Shown here: positions 1 through 8,426 of the stretch, one piece after another | Layout: the number at the start of each line of letters is the position of its first letter | Position numbering within the stretch: position 1 is the stretch's first letter | Origin: Candidatus Lachnocurva vaginae | GTDB lineage: Bacteria; Bacillota; Clostridia; Lachnospirales; Lachnospiraceae | DNA length: 64,000 nucleotides | Assembly (NCBI GenBank): GCA_011082265.1 | Contig: CP049781.1 | Span: forward strand, 1,488,001-1,552,000 | Direction: 5' to 3' | The notes under the pieces: generated by a model | Seen by the model: the letters and a program-made list of their open reading frames with translations, nothing else | Databases searched by the model: none | What the model was told of the DNA's origin: nothing | Position numbers and translations under genes: made by a program

Positions 1-162
1 TTGGCTTTATTTAACATACAGAGCCTATTTTAACACTTTTTTTTAACTTTAACAATTCAAATGTTACTTACAATATGTATTTCATTTTCTCGTTTTCTTT
101 CTTTCTAATTTTCAGCAAAGAAAAAAACTGTGAATTCTTAGACTTCTATGTTTTTAAAAGCA

Positions 163-200
163 AAAATGGAGTCATCCTGGCGATAACTCCATTTTAAATA
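163..200 (-). terminator. Rho-independent terminator after the 69-aa membrane protein gene
   Basis: A perfect 10-bp inverted repeat (AAAATGGAGT / ACTCCATTTT) encloses a 13-nt loop. Read on the minus strand the stem runs into a T-rich stretch. It begins about 27 nt past the stop of the gene at 227-436, so it most likely ends that transcript. Confidence 0.75.
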
Positions 201-226
201 AACCCTATAATTATTTTCCTATTATA

Positions 227-436
227 TTAAAAGTCTTGTCTTTTATAAATATTATCTAACAAAGTAGAAGCCATATTTATTGCACATATAAGAGATATAC
301 CTCTACAAATAACAGCTCCATCAACAGATAATTGATATCCTTTTGCAGTGAATATTTCAGGATTCAAAAACAAATAGATTGCTACTATAATAAAAATTAT
401 TTTTGCTATAATATAGAAAGTTGAACTTATTTTCAT
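227..436 (-). CDS. Small hypothetical membrane protein (69 aa)
   Basis: I do not recognise a family. The frame encodes 69 residues with one strongly hydrophobic segment near residues 7-24 and a second moderately hydrophobic stretch around 42-60, so a one- or two-pass membrane protein is likely. A GGAG motif stands 8 nt before the ATG, and a clear hairpin terminator follows the stop, which supports a real single-gene transcript rather than a chance frame. It sits beside a decayed gene (579-900) in a gene-poor stretch. Function unknown. Confidence 0.55.
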   Translation of the reverse strand: MKISSTFYIIAKIIFIIVAIYLFLNPEIFTAKGYQLSVDGAVICRGISLICAINMASTLLDNIYKRQDF

Positions 437-578
437 GACAATTTCTCCATTTTAAAAAGTAATTACTTAATAATTTAAAAGCTTAGTCGCGATAAACCTA
501 AAGGTTTACGATATTTCTATGTTCAATTATTTTGCCTTCTATTATCCATTTATAGTTCATCATAATTTCATTTGAATG

Positions 579-900
579 TCAATGTTTTTTATAAATTGTT
601 AAGTTGTATAAATAGCTTTTTCCTGTGTCTGTACTTAGGCTATGCTCTCTTACCTGATAGCCTTTTTCAATGGTAGCACTAAACTTAGGTTTTTCACTAA
701 AGCTAATTTCATAATAGCCTTCATCATCAACTTCACACTCTTCTATTTTGCCTTCTTTTTCTTAGATATTACAATATTCACACGTTTTATTTTGCCATTT
801 TAAATATTTTTAATAATTTGTTTGACAACTTTTAATCTTTGTGGTAATATTTAGACATAGTTAAGATAGTAATGATTCATTCTAGATATCACATACGAAA
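579..900 (-). pseudogene. Decayed gene remnant, 3' part only
   Basis: On the minus strand an open tail ending at the TGA at 579-581 reads like ordinary protein (for example EGYYEISFSEKPKF, then YLYNLTIYKKH). Going upstream the same frame meets an in-frame TAA after CEYCNI and another stop about 30 codons earlier, and protein-like sequence continues in a different frame (for example SRMNHYYLNYV). This is the pattern of a gene broken by nonsense changes and at least one frameshift. No start or ribosome binding site could be placed and the parent family is not recognised. The 5' limit is approximate. Confidence 0.5.
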
Positions 901-1282
901 ATTAAAGATATTCGCTCACTTTTCAATGTCTAGGAGAAGGAAAAAGAGTATATATCATGATATAAGGTATGTGAAAGGAAGGAGGAAAATCCACCAAAAT
1001 ATTTAATTTGTAATAAACCGTTCTAATCGGTATATATTAGAAAGCAAATATATCTTAATCTTTTAATTTGAAAAGCATATATCTTAAAATAAAAGCTGTT
1101 TTAGTTTAGTACATTGTAAAGAAAATGTAATATAGAATATATAGATGGGATGCTTAGAAACATAAATTGTTAGTAATAAGGCAAATATAGAAATAGAATA
1201 AGATATGGTATGTTTGTAGAATTTTAAAAAGTTGGTTGGTGTTGGATTGGAGGTTATTTTGGCTGAAGAACCAATCGTAATT
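901..1282. other. AT-rich intergenic stretch without a recognisable gene
   Basis: No frame on either strand combines a start, a ribosome binding site and protein-like composition. A strong purine-rich motif (GGAAGGAGG near 978) is not followed by a usable start. A short inverted match (GATTGG near 1245, CCAATC near 1271) precedes the larger hairpin at 1283. Confidence 0.5.
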
Positions 1283-1335
1283 AAGTAGGACGGGAAGCGA
1301 ATCAGAAATTTGTAAATTCGTTTCCCGTCCTACTT
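1283..1335. repeat. Long GC-richer inverted repeat (20-bp stem)
   Basis: Arms 1283-1302 and 1316-1335 are reverse complements except for one position that still allows a G-U pair, around a 13-nt loop. The stem is about half G+C in a very AT-rich setting. No run of T follows on either strand, so it is not a textbook terminator. It lies about 125 nt beyond the map stop codon and could be a 3' processing or stability element, or a mobile-repeat relic. Confidence 0.7.
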
Positions 1336-1349
1336 TATATACATTTTAA

Positions 1350-1417
1350 TTTTAAACAAATATAGTATTTATAGCTCCACAGATTTTAAACAACTCTAGT
1401 GCTTATAGCTTCACAGT
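1350..1417. repeat. Tandem duplication of a 34-bp unit
   Basis: Two adjacent 34-bp copies (1350-1383 and 1384-1417) match at about 28 of 34 positions; each begins TTTTAAACAA and ends close to TCACAG or CCACAG. They lie between the hairpin at 1283 and the map stop. No coding role is seen. Confidence 0.7.
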
Positions 1418-1459
1418 TTTACTACTTTATAATTTAAGCATTGCAAATTTATAGTATAA

Positions 1460-2335
1460 CTACCATGAAATAAGTTCAGTTCCCGTCTCTGTAACAAGTA
1501 CCTGAATCTCCCATTGAGCTGAAGGCTTCCCATCTTCTGTATATACTGTCCATCCATCATCTTCATCTGTGAATATATCTGCTTTTCCCATATTTACCAT
1601 AGGTTCAATTGTAAACATAAATCCCGGAACTAAAAGCATATCTTCTCCTCTATTTGTAAGATAGCCAACCCATGGATCTTCATGGAATTCAACTCCGCAT
1701 CCATGTCCTCCGATTTCTCTTACTACAGAGTATCCATTCTTTTCAGCATGTTCATGAACAGCCTGTCCCATATCTCCTAAGAATCCCCAAGGTTTTACTT
1801 CTTTAAGTCCGAGTTCTACGCATTCTTTGGTAACCTGAACAAGCTTTTTCTTTTCTTCGCTTACATTTCCTACCAAAAACATTCTTGAAGAATCAGAATA
1901 ATATCCGTCTAAAATAGTGGAACAGTCTACATTTATAATATCGCCATCCTTTAAAATCGTATCCTTTGATGGTATTCCGTGGCAAACAACATCATTTATA
2001 GAAGTGCATACATTTTTAGGAAATCCTTCATAATTAAGGCAGGCTGAAACTCCTCCCATATCCTTTGTAACTTTATAAACGATATCATCTATATCCTGCG
2101 TACTCATTCCCGGCTTTATAGCTTTTTCGACTTCATCAAGACAAGCTACATTTATTACTGCACTCTTTTTGATTTTTTCAATCTGCTCTGGAGTCTTTAT
2201 CATATCACGTCTCGGAACAAGTTGTCCTTTCAGTGCCGCCGCATAAATTTTCTGATCCATAGCCATATGGCAATTTTTATATTTCTTATTGCTATTGCAC
2301 CAGCACGGTTCATTTCTTCCTATCTTCTTTTCCAT
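1460..2335 (-). CDS. map: Methionine aminopeptidase with N-terminal SEC-C zinc motif
   Basis: Removes the initiator methionine from new proteins using a dinuclear metal centre. The first 30 residues carry a SEC-C motif (GRNEPCWCNSNKKYKNCH) that probably binds zinc and helps ribosome docking; the type I catalytic domain follows, with the ligand regions NVDCSTILDGYYSDSS, GGHGCGVEFHEDPW and TIEPM in order. This fusion is common in Lachnospiraceae-type Clostridia. The frame can be extended to a GTG at 2344, but AGGTG lies 6-7 nt before the ATG at 2335, so that start (291 aa) is preferred. It is the last gene of a three-gene minus-strand run with the SurA-like and NlpC/P60 genes. Confidence 0.95.
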   Translation of the reverse strand: MEKKIGRNEPCWCNSNKKYKNCHMAMDQKIYAAALKGQLVPRRDMIKTPEQIEKIKKSAVINVACLDEVEKAIKPGMSTQDIDDIVYKVTKDMGGVSACLNYEGFPKNVCTSINDVVCHGIPSKDTILKDGDIINVDCSTILDGYYSDSSRMFLVGNVSEEKKKLVQVTKECVELGLKEVKPWGFLGDMGQAVHEHAEKNGYSVVREIGGHGCGVEFHEDPWVGYLTNRGEDMLLVPGFMFTIEPMVNMGKADIFTDEDDGWTVYTEDGKPSAQWEIQVLVTETGTELISW

Positions 2336-2352
2336 TTTTTTCACCTTTTCTA

Positions 2353-3066
2353 TTAGTTTAGTATCTTATGAACAAAGTTAACTTTATGATGCCTCAATGT
2401 GACTTCGCCCATTATAACTCTATTCCACAGCCTTTTATTAACTCGTACCTTATGCTCTTTTAACATATTTTCATATATATCTCCGCCATAGCTCAATCTT
2501 GCATAAGAAATTTTCTTTTTTTCGGCAAGCATCTTCTGATATTTCTGAGCTATAGCAGTCTTTTTCATAGCGATATTTACATTCGCCCTCGTCGTATAGA
2601 GATTTTCAAGCTGCTCTTCATACAAATCATCCCAAAAATCTTTACGTTTATCAGAAAAATATTCCTGTTCCTTAAGATTAAGTTCTACTTTATTTTCCTT
2701 AGCAAGCTTATAAATTATAGCATCATGTATAATAAGTTCTAAAGTTTCTTTTTTTACCTTTGCTGACAAAATTATGCCATGCTTTTGGGTATTCCAAAAA
2801 TCCTTCGGTGCAGACGGATTATATATAAGTGCTTCTTCTTCAATATCTCTTTCTTTACGCAAAAAATAATATGCAATATCAGAAAAAGTAATATTTTCAC
2901 CGTCTATTGTTAAAACAGTTTTATTTCTATCTCTTTTGTAATCTATCTTACCCTTATTACTTAATCCATCATATCCGACATAAATTATAAAAGCAAATAC
3001 CAAAAACGTAATTACGATTTTTAGATATTTGCCTTTTTTATTTTTTGAATGATTATTTATATTCAT
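2353..3066 (-). CDS. Membrane-anchored SurA/PrsA-N-like protein
   Basis: 237 residues: a basic N-terminus, one transmembrane helix near residues 15-33, then an extracytoplasmic helical region. The part beginning VLTIDGENITFSDIAYYF resembles the N-terminal chaperone module of SurA/PrsA-type peptidyl-prolyl isomerases, but no parvulin catalytic domain is visible. A role in folding exported proteins is therefore inference. It sits between a secreted NlpC/P60 peptidase (3-nt gap) and map, in the same direction, so co-expression with the peptidase is likely and the latter could be a client. Confidence 0.6.
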   Translation of the reverse strand: MNINNHSKNKKGKYLKIVITFLVFAFIIYVGYDGLSNKGKIDYKRDRNKTVLTIDGENITFSDIAYYFLRKERDIEEEALIYNPSAPKDFWNTQKHGIILSAKVKKETLELIIHDAIIYKLAKENKVELNLKEQEYFSDKRKDFWDDLYEEQLENLYTTRANVNIAMKKTAIAQKYQKMLAEKKKISYARLSYGGDIYENMLKEHKVRVNKRLWNRVIMGEVTLRHHKVNFVHKILN

Positions 3067-3069
3067 AAA

Positions 3070-4218
3070 TCAAAGTCTTCTTATCCCAAGTATTCTTCCT
3101 GAATGAAGAGATCTATTATTCGTGATGCCGTGCTTAGGATCCTGTGCTTCTACTATTTTGCCACCGCCTGCATACATTGCAACATGTCCTGGATAAATTA
3201 CTATGTCTCCGGGTTGAATATTGTCTATTCCAACAGGCTTCCCAACTCCTAGAAATGACTGAGAATATCTTGGTAATTTATGCCCGAATTTTCTATATAC
3301 TTGATGTACAAATCCTGAGCAGTCAACTCCATCTGTTAGACTATTTCCACCCCATACATATGGATTACCTACAAATTGATTTGCATATCCTACTATAGAT
3401 CCTCCATTAACACTTCCTTCAGGATTTCCGCCTTCCATATAGCTATATTCTTTGCCTCTATGTCTTCCGCCTCTAGCTGAAGTTGCTCTTCTTTCCTGTT
3501 CAAGCATAGCTCGTCTTCTCTCTTCTTCAGCCTTTTTTCTTGCAATTTCTTGTGCTTCTTTTAGTTCTTTATCAATATTGCCCATCTTAGCTTTAAGTGA
3601 TGCTATTTTTGCGTTAAGCTGTGCTTGTCCCGCTGCAAGTTCGTTTCTTTTTGCTTCAAGAGTAACTTTATCTTCTTCAGCAATTTTCTTTAAATTTTCA
3701 AGCTCCTTTTCCGTAGCATCATAAGTTTCCAAAAGATCTTCATCATATTTATAAATACTATTCACATATTCAACTCGATTTATGAAATCTCCGATACTTT
3801 TAGATCCTAAAATTATTGTCAATATATTATTGGTGCTTGAATTCTCATATGTATATTTAAGTCTTAACTTAATCGCCTTGTACTGATCATCCACTGCCTT
3901 TTCAGCATATCCTATATTTTCCTTTAACGCTTTTATTTCCTCTTCTTTTGACGAAATCTCAGTTGTTAAAGCATCAACGTTTGCCATAAGACTTACAAGT
4001 TCTGAATTCACGGCATCTAAATTACTTTTTACCTGATTTTTTTCGCTTTGAATTTGATTTATGCTTCTAACTGCATATACATTTTCAGTATATGTTCCGG
4101 AAGATAATGACAAGCAAAGTGCAGCCATAAATATTGCAGCACTTTTTTTAGTAATTACATTGCTTTTTTTTACTTTTTGATTTTTATTAAATTCTATATT
4201 TTCTAACACATTTTTCAT
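3070..4218 (-). CDS. Secreted coiled-coil NlpC/P60 peptidoglycan endopeptidase
   Basis: A signal peptide (hydrophobic stretch near residues 27-40, possible cleavage after VYA) is followed by a long coiled coil (about 50-250) and a C-terminal NlpC/P60 cysteine peptidase domain. The catalytic residues are visible: Cys300 in DCSGF, His345 in PGHVAMY and probably His363 in DPKHG. This is the CwlO/PcsB-like architecture of enzymes that cut peptidoglycan cross-bridge peptides during growth and division. The frame starts at a TTG (4224), but the ATG at 4218 has AGGA about 9 nt upstream and is preferred (382 aa). The downstream membrane chaperone-like gene may be cotranscribed. Confidence 0.9.
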   Translation of the reverse strand: MKNVLENIEFNKNQKVKKSNVITKKSAAIFMAALCLSLSSGTYTENVYAVRSINQIQSEKNQVKSNLDAVNSELVSLMANVDALTTEISSKEEEIKALKENIGYAEKAVDDQYKAIKLRLKYTYENSSTNNILTIILGSKSIGDFINRVEYVNSIYKYDEDLLETYDATEKELENLKKIAEEDKVTLEAKRNELAAGQAQLNAKIASLKAKMGNIDKELKEAQEIARKKAEEERRRAMLEQERRATSARGGRHRGKEYSYMEGGNPEGSVNGGSIVGYANQFVGNPYVWGGNSLTDGVDCSGFVHQVYRKFGHKLPRYSQSFLGVGKPVGIDNIQPGDIVIYPGHVAMYAGGGKIVEAQDPKHGITNNRSLHSGRILGIRRL

Positions 4219-4247
4219 TATCAATATTCCTTCAACAAATCAAAATT

Positions 4248-4490
4248 TTATCTAAGCCTCATTCTTATATCTTTAGTAATAATATCTGTGTAACTGAATG
4301 ATAAAATTCTATTCGGTTTCTCGTCACTTTCATCGTCAAGTTGTATAGTGAAAATTGACGAATATGCACCTTTAATAACACCTTTTTCAACATCAACTTT
4401 ATTTCGCCCTCTATCGAGCCTTATTTCAACCATGTTGCCACAATTGTTTTGTACCGATGCTCGGATTTTTTCTATATCAATTCGTTCCAT
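4248..4490 (-). CDS. veg: Veg family protein
   Basis: Eighty residues of the Veg (DUF1021) family: a short helical start, then a small beta-barrel-like region with VEIRLDRGRNK and GVIKGAYSSIFTI. Veg proteins of Bacillus influence biofilm matrix gene expression and spore outgrowth; the biochemical role is unsettled. The frame is open 10 codons further, but a GGGAGGA motif stands 9-10 nt before the ATG at 4490, which sets the start. In Firmicutes veg is usually near the replication origin, in line with other genes here. Confidence 0.88.
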   Translation of the reverse strand: MERIDIEKIRASVQNNCGNMVEIRLDRGRNKVDVEKGVIKGAYSSIFTIQLDDESDEKPNRILSFSYTDIITKDIRMRLR

Positions 4491-4642
4491 GTAATAATTC
4501 CTCCCGCCGAAATTAATCACCTTATTATATCATAAAATCATTTTTCTTTAAAGTCTTACTCACAATGTATTTTATGATATAATATTTCGGATTTTACAAT
4601 TTTATATATGTTACTATAAAAATAATGTTATTATTTCAATAA

Positions 4643-4695
4643 CATATCAATAGCATATGGAGAGCATATCAATAGCGTATGGATAGTGTATGGAT
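4643..4695. repeat. Short tandem repeats in the veg-plsC intergenic region
   Basis: Two adjacent 22-bp copies (4643-4664 and 4665-4686) differ at two positions and share CATATCAATAGC. A partial third copy (TGTATGGAT) follows at 4687. They lie upstream of plsC in a divergent intergenic stretch of 283 bp. Confidence 0.75.
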
Positions 4696-4773
4696 AAAAA
4701 TTTTTAAACATATTTTATAGATAATTTTTAATTTTAACAAGATAAGACTTATCCGAAAAATAAAGGAGAAAAC

Positions 4774-5502
4774 ATGATTCGTTCAATTTTAGCTTTAGCA
4801 GAAATTCTTATATTTTTTATATTAAGCATTCCCATAATGATTTTTCTTTGCATTTTAAGAATTTTCAACTCAAAATTATCTGAAAAAATATCCAATATAA
4901 TTGTAAAATTCATTTTTAAGCTTCTTATAGTAACTCTCACTATAAAGGTTCATATTTCAGGACTTTCAAATATTCCAGAAAATACTTCTGTTTTATTTAC
5001 TGCAAATCATTTAAGTATATTCGATGTTGTAACAACTTATCCTTATATAAAAGGCCCTTGCGGATATCTTGCAAAAAAAGAGCTTTTAAAAGTACCATTT
5101 CTCAACGTATGGATGTATTTAATTGAATGTATGTTTCTTGACAGAAAAAATATCAAAGCCGGACTTTTAACTATAAATAAAGCTATAAACAAAATTAAAA
5201 GTGGAATTTCCATATTCGTATTTCCCGAAGGAACACGTTCAAAAGATGGGAATCTTGGAGAATTTAAAGCTGGGAGCTTTAAGATTGCAACCAGAACTAA
5301 AGCTCCAATTATCCCCATTTCCATAAAAGGAACTAATAATGTTCTAAGCAAAAATCCCTTTCTTGTAAAAGCTACTGATGTATATATTAATATCGGAAAG
5401 CCTATTTATACTAAAGATTTATCAAGAGATGAGCTTAAACATATCGATAAAAAAGTAAGAGAAGCAATCTTATCTCTTAGCTCCTTTACTTCCGCTTCCT
5501 GA
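4774..5502 (+). CDS. plsC: 1-acyl-sn-glycerol-3-phosphate acyltransferase (PlsC family)
   Basis: Transfers a fatty acyl group to lysophosphatidic acid at the membrane to make phosphatidic acid. 242 residues with N-terminal hydrophobic helices (about 1-55), the catalytic NHLSIFD block (HX4D) and the FPEGTRS substrate-binding block in the expected order. AAGGAG stands just before the ATG. Its last 33 bp overlap the 3' end of the convergent ddl gene, so the two transcripts are complementary at their ends. Confidence 0.93.
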   Translation: MIRSILALAEILIFFILSIPIMIFLCILRIFNSKLSEKISNIIVKFIFKLLIVTLTIKVHISGLSNIPENTSVLFTANHLSIFDVVTTYPYIKGPCGYLAKKELLKVPFLNVWMYLIECMFLDRKNIKAGLLTINKAINKIKSGISIFVFPEGTRSKDGNLGEFKAGSFKIATRTKAPIIPISIKGTNNVLSKNPFLVKATDVYINIGKPIYTKDLSRDELKHIDKKVREAILSLSSFTSAS

Positions 5503-6651
5503 TACATTTTTTAAAATATTTGTATCGAAAGAATATGTAATATTATTTTCATTTCTCTTTCTTTCTTCAGCAAGATTTATAATTCTATCCAAAAGCTCCT
5601 TATACTTAATTCCCAAAGGTTCAAATAAATAAAACGCAAGTGAACCCGGAATAGTATTAATTTCATTAAAATAATACTTATTTGTATCGACATCTATCAT
5701 AAAATCAAGTCTTGCTACTCCATTACATCCTAAAATTTTAAACGATTTTATAGCCAATTTTTTGATATCATCATACATATCCTTATCAATTTTTGCAGGA
5801 ATCTGCCTCTTTAAAGAAGCCATTCCTCTCGAATCTTCCGACTTTTGTCCATTTCCATATTTGTCCTCGTAGGATAAAATATCCTTTGTGTGCATAGGCT
5901 CTTCTATTTCTGAAGCTAAGGCATCTATTTCATTTCCCAAAACTGCACAGTTTACTTCTCTTAAATTTAAAATTGCATGCTCGCACAAAATATTTTGTGC
6001 ATACAAAAATGCATTATCGATTGAATCAACCAGTTCACTTCTTTCCTTTGCAACGCTAATTCCAACACTTGAGCCTAAATCTATCGGTTTTACAATAATA
6101 GGATATCCTATAGATTCTTCAATTTTTTCAATCATCTTATCTATATTTTCATAATCTCCCATATTGAATTTCATTGCAGAAAGTACAGGAATATCATTTT
6201 CTCTTAAAAGAACTTTTTGAATATATTTATCCATTCCGACTGCAGAAGCTGTTACATCAGAGCCTGCAAAAGTAGCACCCACTGTTTTAAGATACCCTTG
6301 AAGTGCTCCATCCTCCTCATTAGTCCCGTGAACTACAGGGATTACTAAATCAACAGGCCATTCTTCTCTTTTCTTAAATAAAGAATTATGCTCCGTAATA
6401 AATTTGCATTCTCCATCATCGTTTATAAGAATAACTTTTTTGGATTCTCTTATAACTTTATCTATATCCTTAAAATTATCAATATTTGATATCAAATCCC
6501 CTACATACATTTCATTTTTCTTTGAAATATACACAGGAAATACATCATATTTATCTTTATCAATATTGTTATATGCCTGAAGTCCCGAAATTATCGAAAC
6601 TTCATGTTCTACGCTTTTACCGCCGAAAAGAATTGCTACTCTTAATTTCAT
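5470..6651 (-). CDS. ddl: D-alanine--D-alanine ligase
   Basis: Makes the D-Ala-D-Ala dipeptide for peptidoglycan. ATP-grasp signatures are clear: VVHGTNEEDGALQG near residue 106, GSSVG at 193-197, RLDFMID near 314 and FNEINTIPGS near 328. The active-site tyrosine loop (SYEDKY) is of the D-Ala:D-Ala kind rather than the VanA histidine kind. At 393 aa it is longer than the usual 300-360; the extra length includes a polar C-terminal tail. It lies 77 bp downstream of murF, whose ligase attaches the dipeptide. Its 3' end overlaps plsC from the opposite strand. Confidence 0.95.
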   Translation of the reverse strand: MKLRVAILFGGKSVEHEVSIISGLQAYNNIDKDKYDVFPVYISKKNEMYVGDLISNIDNFKDIDKVIRESKKVILINDDGECKFITEHNSLFKKREEWPVDLVIPVVHGTNEEDGALQGYLKTVGATFAGSDVTASAVGMDKYIQKVLLRENDIPVLSAMKFNMGDYENIDKMIEKIEESIGYPIIVKPIDLGSSVGISVAKERSELVDSIDNAFLYAQNILCEHAILNLREVNCAVLGNEIDALASEIEEPMHTKDILSYEDKYGNGQKSEDSRGMASLKRQIPAKIDKDMYDDIKKLAIKSFKILGCNGVARLDFMIDVDTNKYYFNEINTIPGSLAFYLFEPLGIKYKELLDRIINLAEERKRNENNITYSFDTNILKNVSGSGSKGAKR

Positions 6652-6728
6652 TTTTTCCTTGTCCTTCTTTAATGCATTACTTAATCAATATCTTATTTAA
6701 AAATACTTATCTATTGAATTATTTTATA

Positions 6729-8348
6729 CTAATAATTGTCCGTTAAATCGTTTTCCAAAAGCACGAATTTTTTCTTATCTTCTGCATTTATTTTGGTCAC
6801 AAATTCCATAGCTTCCGAAAGTCGTTCACATACGAAAATCTTATTTTTATCAAAACTTTTTTCTATAAGTCCTTCATATATAGGCTTTGTATGTTTTTCT
6901 CCTACAAGTGCTACATAGTCACAGCACTCTGCAGCATAATTTCCGAATGCTTTATTATATTCTTCTTCTTTATCTCCCAGTTCAACCATCCCTGGAGTTA
7001 TAAGTATCTTAACTCCCGAAAACATAGCTAAAGTTTCAACTGCCGCTTTTGAACCTACCGGATTTGAGTTATAAGCATCATCTATTATTGTTATATTTCC
7101 CTTAGGTATAATTGAAAGTCTGTGCGGTGCCGGTCTAAGTCTTCTTACTTGTGTTTTTAATTTATTTAAAGGAATCCCATAAATATTTGCTACTGCAATA
7201 GCCCCTACAACATTTATAACATTATGTGCTCCGATAAGCTTCATCTGATATGTCTCTATTTCTCCATTAGGAGTATGCATTGTAAATTCTGTTCCTATAT
7301 CATTTACTTTAACATCAGTTGCATAATAGCCATTTATAAATAATTCTGGATTTTTTGTCTCTTTTTTCCCATTTACATAGTATGGCACTATATCTTTATA
7401 TTTTTCGCAATTATTTCTTACATAATCGCAGTCCATATTTAAAAATAAGCGTCCATTTCCTTTTTGATTCACTGCATCTCCAAGTTCATATTTTGTGGAA
7501 ACAATATTTTCCATGGAAAGAAAAGTTTCAAGATGCTGAGGCCCTATAGATGTGATAACTCCGTCGTCTGGATGTGCAATATCACAAAGCTCTTTTATTT
7601 CTCCAACCTTTCTTGCACCCATTTCACAAAGAAAAATTTCTGTATCGGGTTTTATATCCTCTCTTATAGTTTTTACAATTCCCATAGGTGTATTAAAGCT
7701 TGCAGGTGTTTTTACAACATTAAATTTCGCTTTAAGAAGCGTCTCAAGATAATATTTTACGCTTGTTTTCCCATAACTCCCCGTAATACCTATAATTCTC
7801 ATATCCGGCATCTTTTTAAGAATTTTCTTTGCATCATTTATATAATAATTTCTTACATATTTTTCCATAGGATAATTTATGATATTGGATAAAATCATAA
7901 GATATGGAGAAATAATAGCCCATATTCCCATAAAAGCGTAGCTATACCCGATTTTTTTACTTATTAAAAATCCGACCGCTGCTGCTAAAATTAAATTTAA
8001 AATTAAGTATGTAATAAAAAGCCTTTTAGCTCTATCAGTCCAAACAAGTGGCTTTTTCATTGGAAGCTTCTCTATTTTTATATAATAAATAAGCATAACT
8101 ATTGCTATAAATACATAAAAAATTCCAATAAATCCTTCCTTACTTACCTCTAAGGCTATTTCTACCAACAATCCGAAGATAAGTGACAAAAGAAGAACTC
8201 TCTGTCTTTCATTAAATTTTTCAAGCCAAACCGCATGTTCAGAATTTATATATGTATTTTGCTGAAACATGTGAAGATTATATACTCCGATAAAATACAT
8301 AGCGATTATAGTTATCACAAGAGAAATTATGTCTATAATGAGTGTCAT
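6729..8348 (-). CDS. murF: Membrane-anchored MurF-type Mur ligase
   Basis: Adds D-Ala-D-Ala to UDP-MurNAc-tripeptide. Residues 1-170 form a multi-pass membrane region (hydrophobic segments near 3-20, 51-67, 72-90, 110-130 and 135-155) instead of the usual soluble substrate-binding first domain. The catalytic core follows, with the P-loop GITGSYGKTS at 187-196, then SFNTPMG, EMGARKVGEI and a C-terminal domain containing IIDDAYNSNP. The adjacency to ddl supports the MurF assignment over other Mur ligases. Such membrane-linked MurF proteins are known from Clostridia, but where substrate recognition moved is unclear. Confidence 0.9.
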   Translation of the reverse strand: MTLIIDIISLVITIIAMYFIGVYNLHMFQQNTYINSEHAVWLEKFNERQRVLLLSLIFGLLVEIALEVSKEGFIGIFYVFIAIVMLIYYIKIEKLPMKKPLVWTDRAKRLFITYLILNLILAAAVGFLISKKIGYSYAFMGIWAIISPYLMILSNIINYPMEKYVRNYYINDAKKILKKMPDMRIIGITGSYGKTSVKYYLETLLKAKFNVVKTPASFNTPMGIVKTIREDIKPDTEIFLCEMGARKVGEIKELCDIAHPDDGVITSIGPQHLETFLSMENIVSTKYELGDAVNQKGNGRLFLNMDCDYVRNNCEKYKDIVPYYVNGKKETKNPELFINGYYATDVKVNDIGTEFTMHTPNGEIETYQMKLIGAHNVINVVGAIAVANIYGIPLNKLKTQVRRLRPAPHRLSIIPKGNITIIDDAYNSNPVGSKAAVETLAMFSGVKILITPGMVELGDKEEEYNKAFGNYAAECCDYVALVGEKHTKPIYEGLIEKSFDKNKIFVCERLSEAMEFVTKINAEDKKKFVLLENDLTDNY

Positions 8349-8426
8349 CTTTTACTCCAATATTAAATATCGAAAATTAAATTAAAAGCCGAAGCTTTTC
8401 TAAAGCTAAGTCCAAATTTTTGAAGC

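Noticed and set aside
1..1459. Insertion sequence or integrated element at the left end
   Set aside because: Repeats and a hairpin occur, but no transposase, integrase or paired terminal repeats with target duplication could be found.
4643..4695. CRISPR array
   Set aside because: Units are adjacent without spacers and number only two to three; no cas gene is present.
7464..7892. 142-codon plus-strand frame inside murF
   Set aside because: Antisense shadow of a well-supported gene; composition is rich in Phe, Ile and Cys with no start signal.
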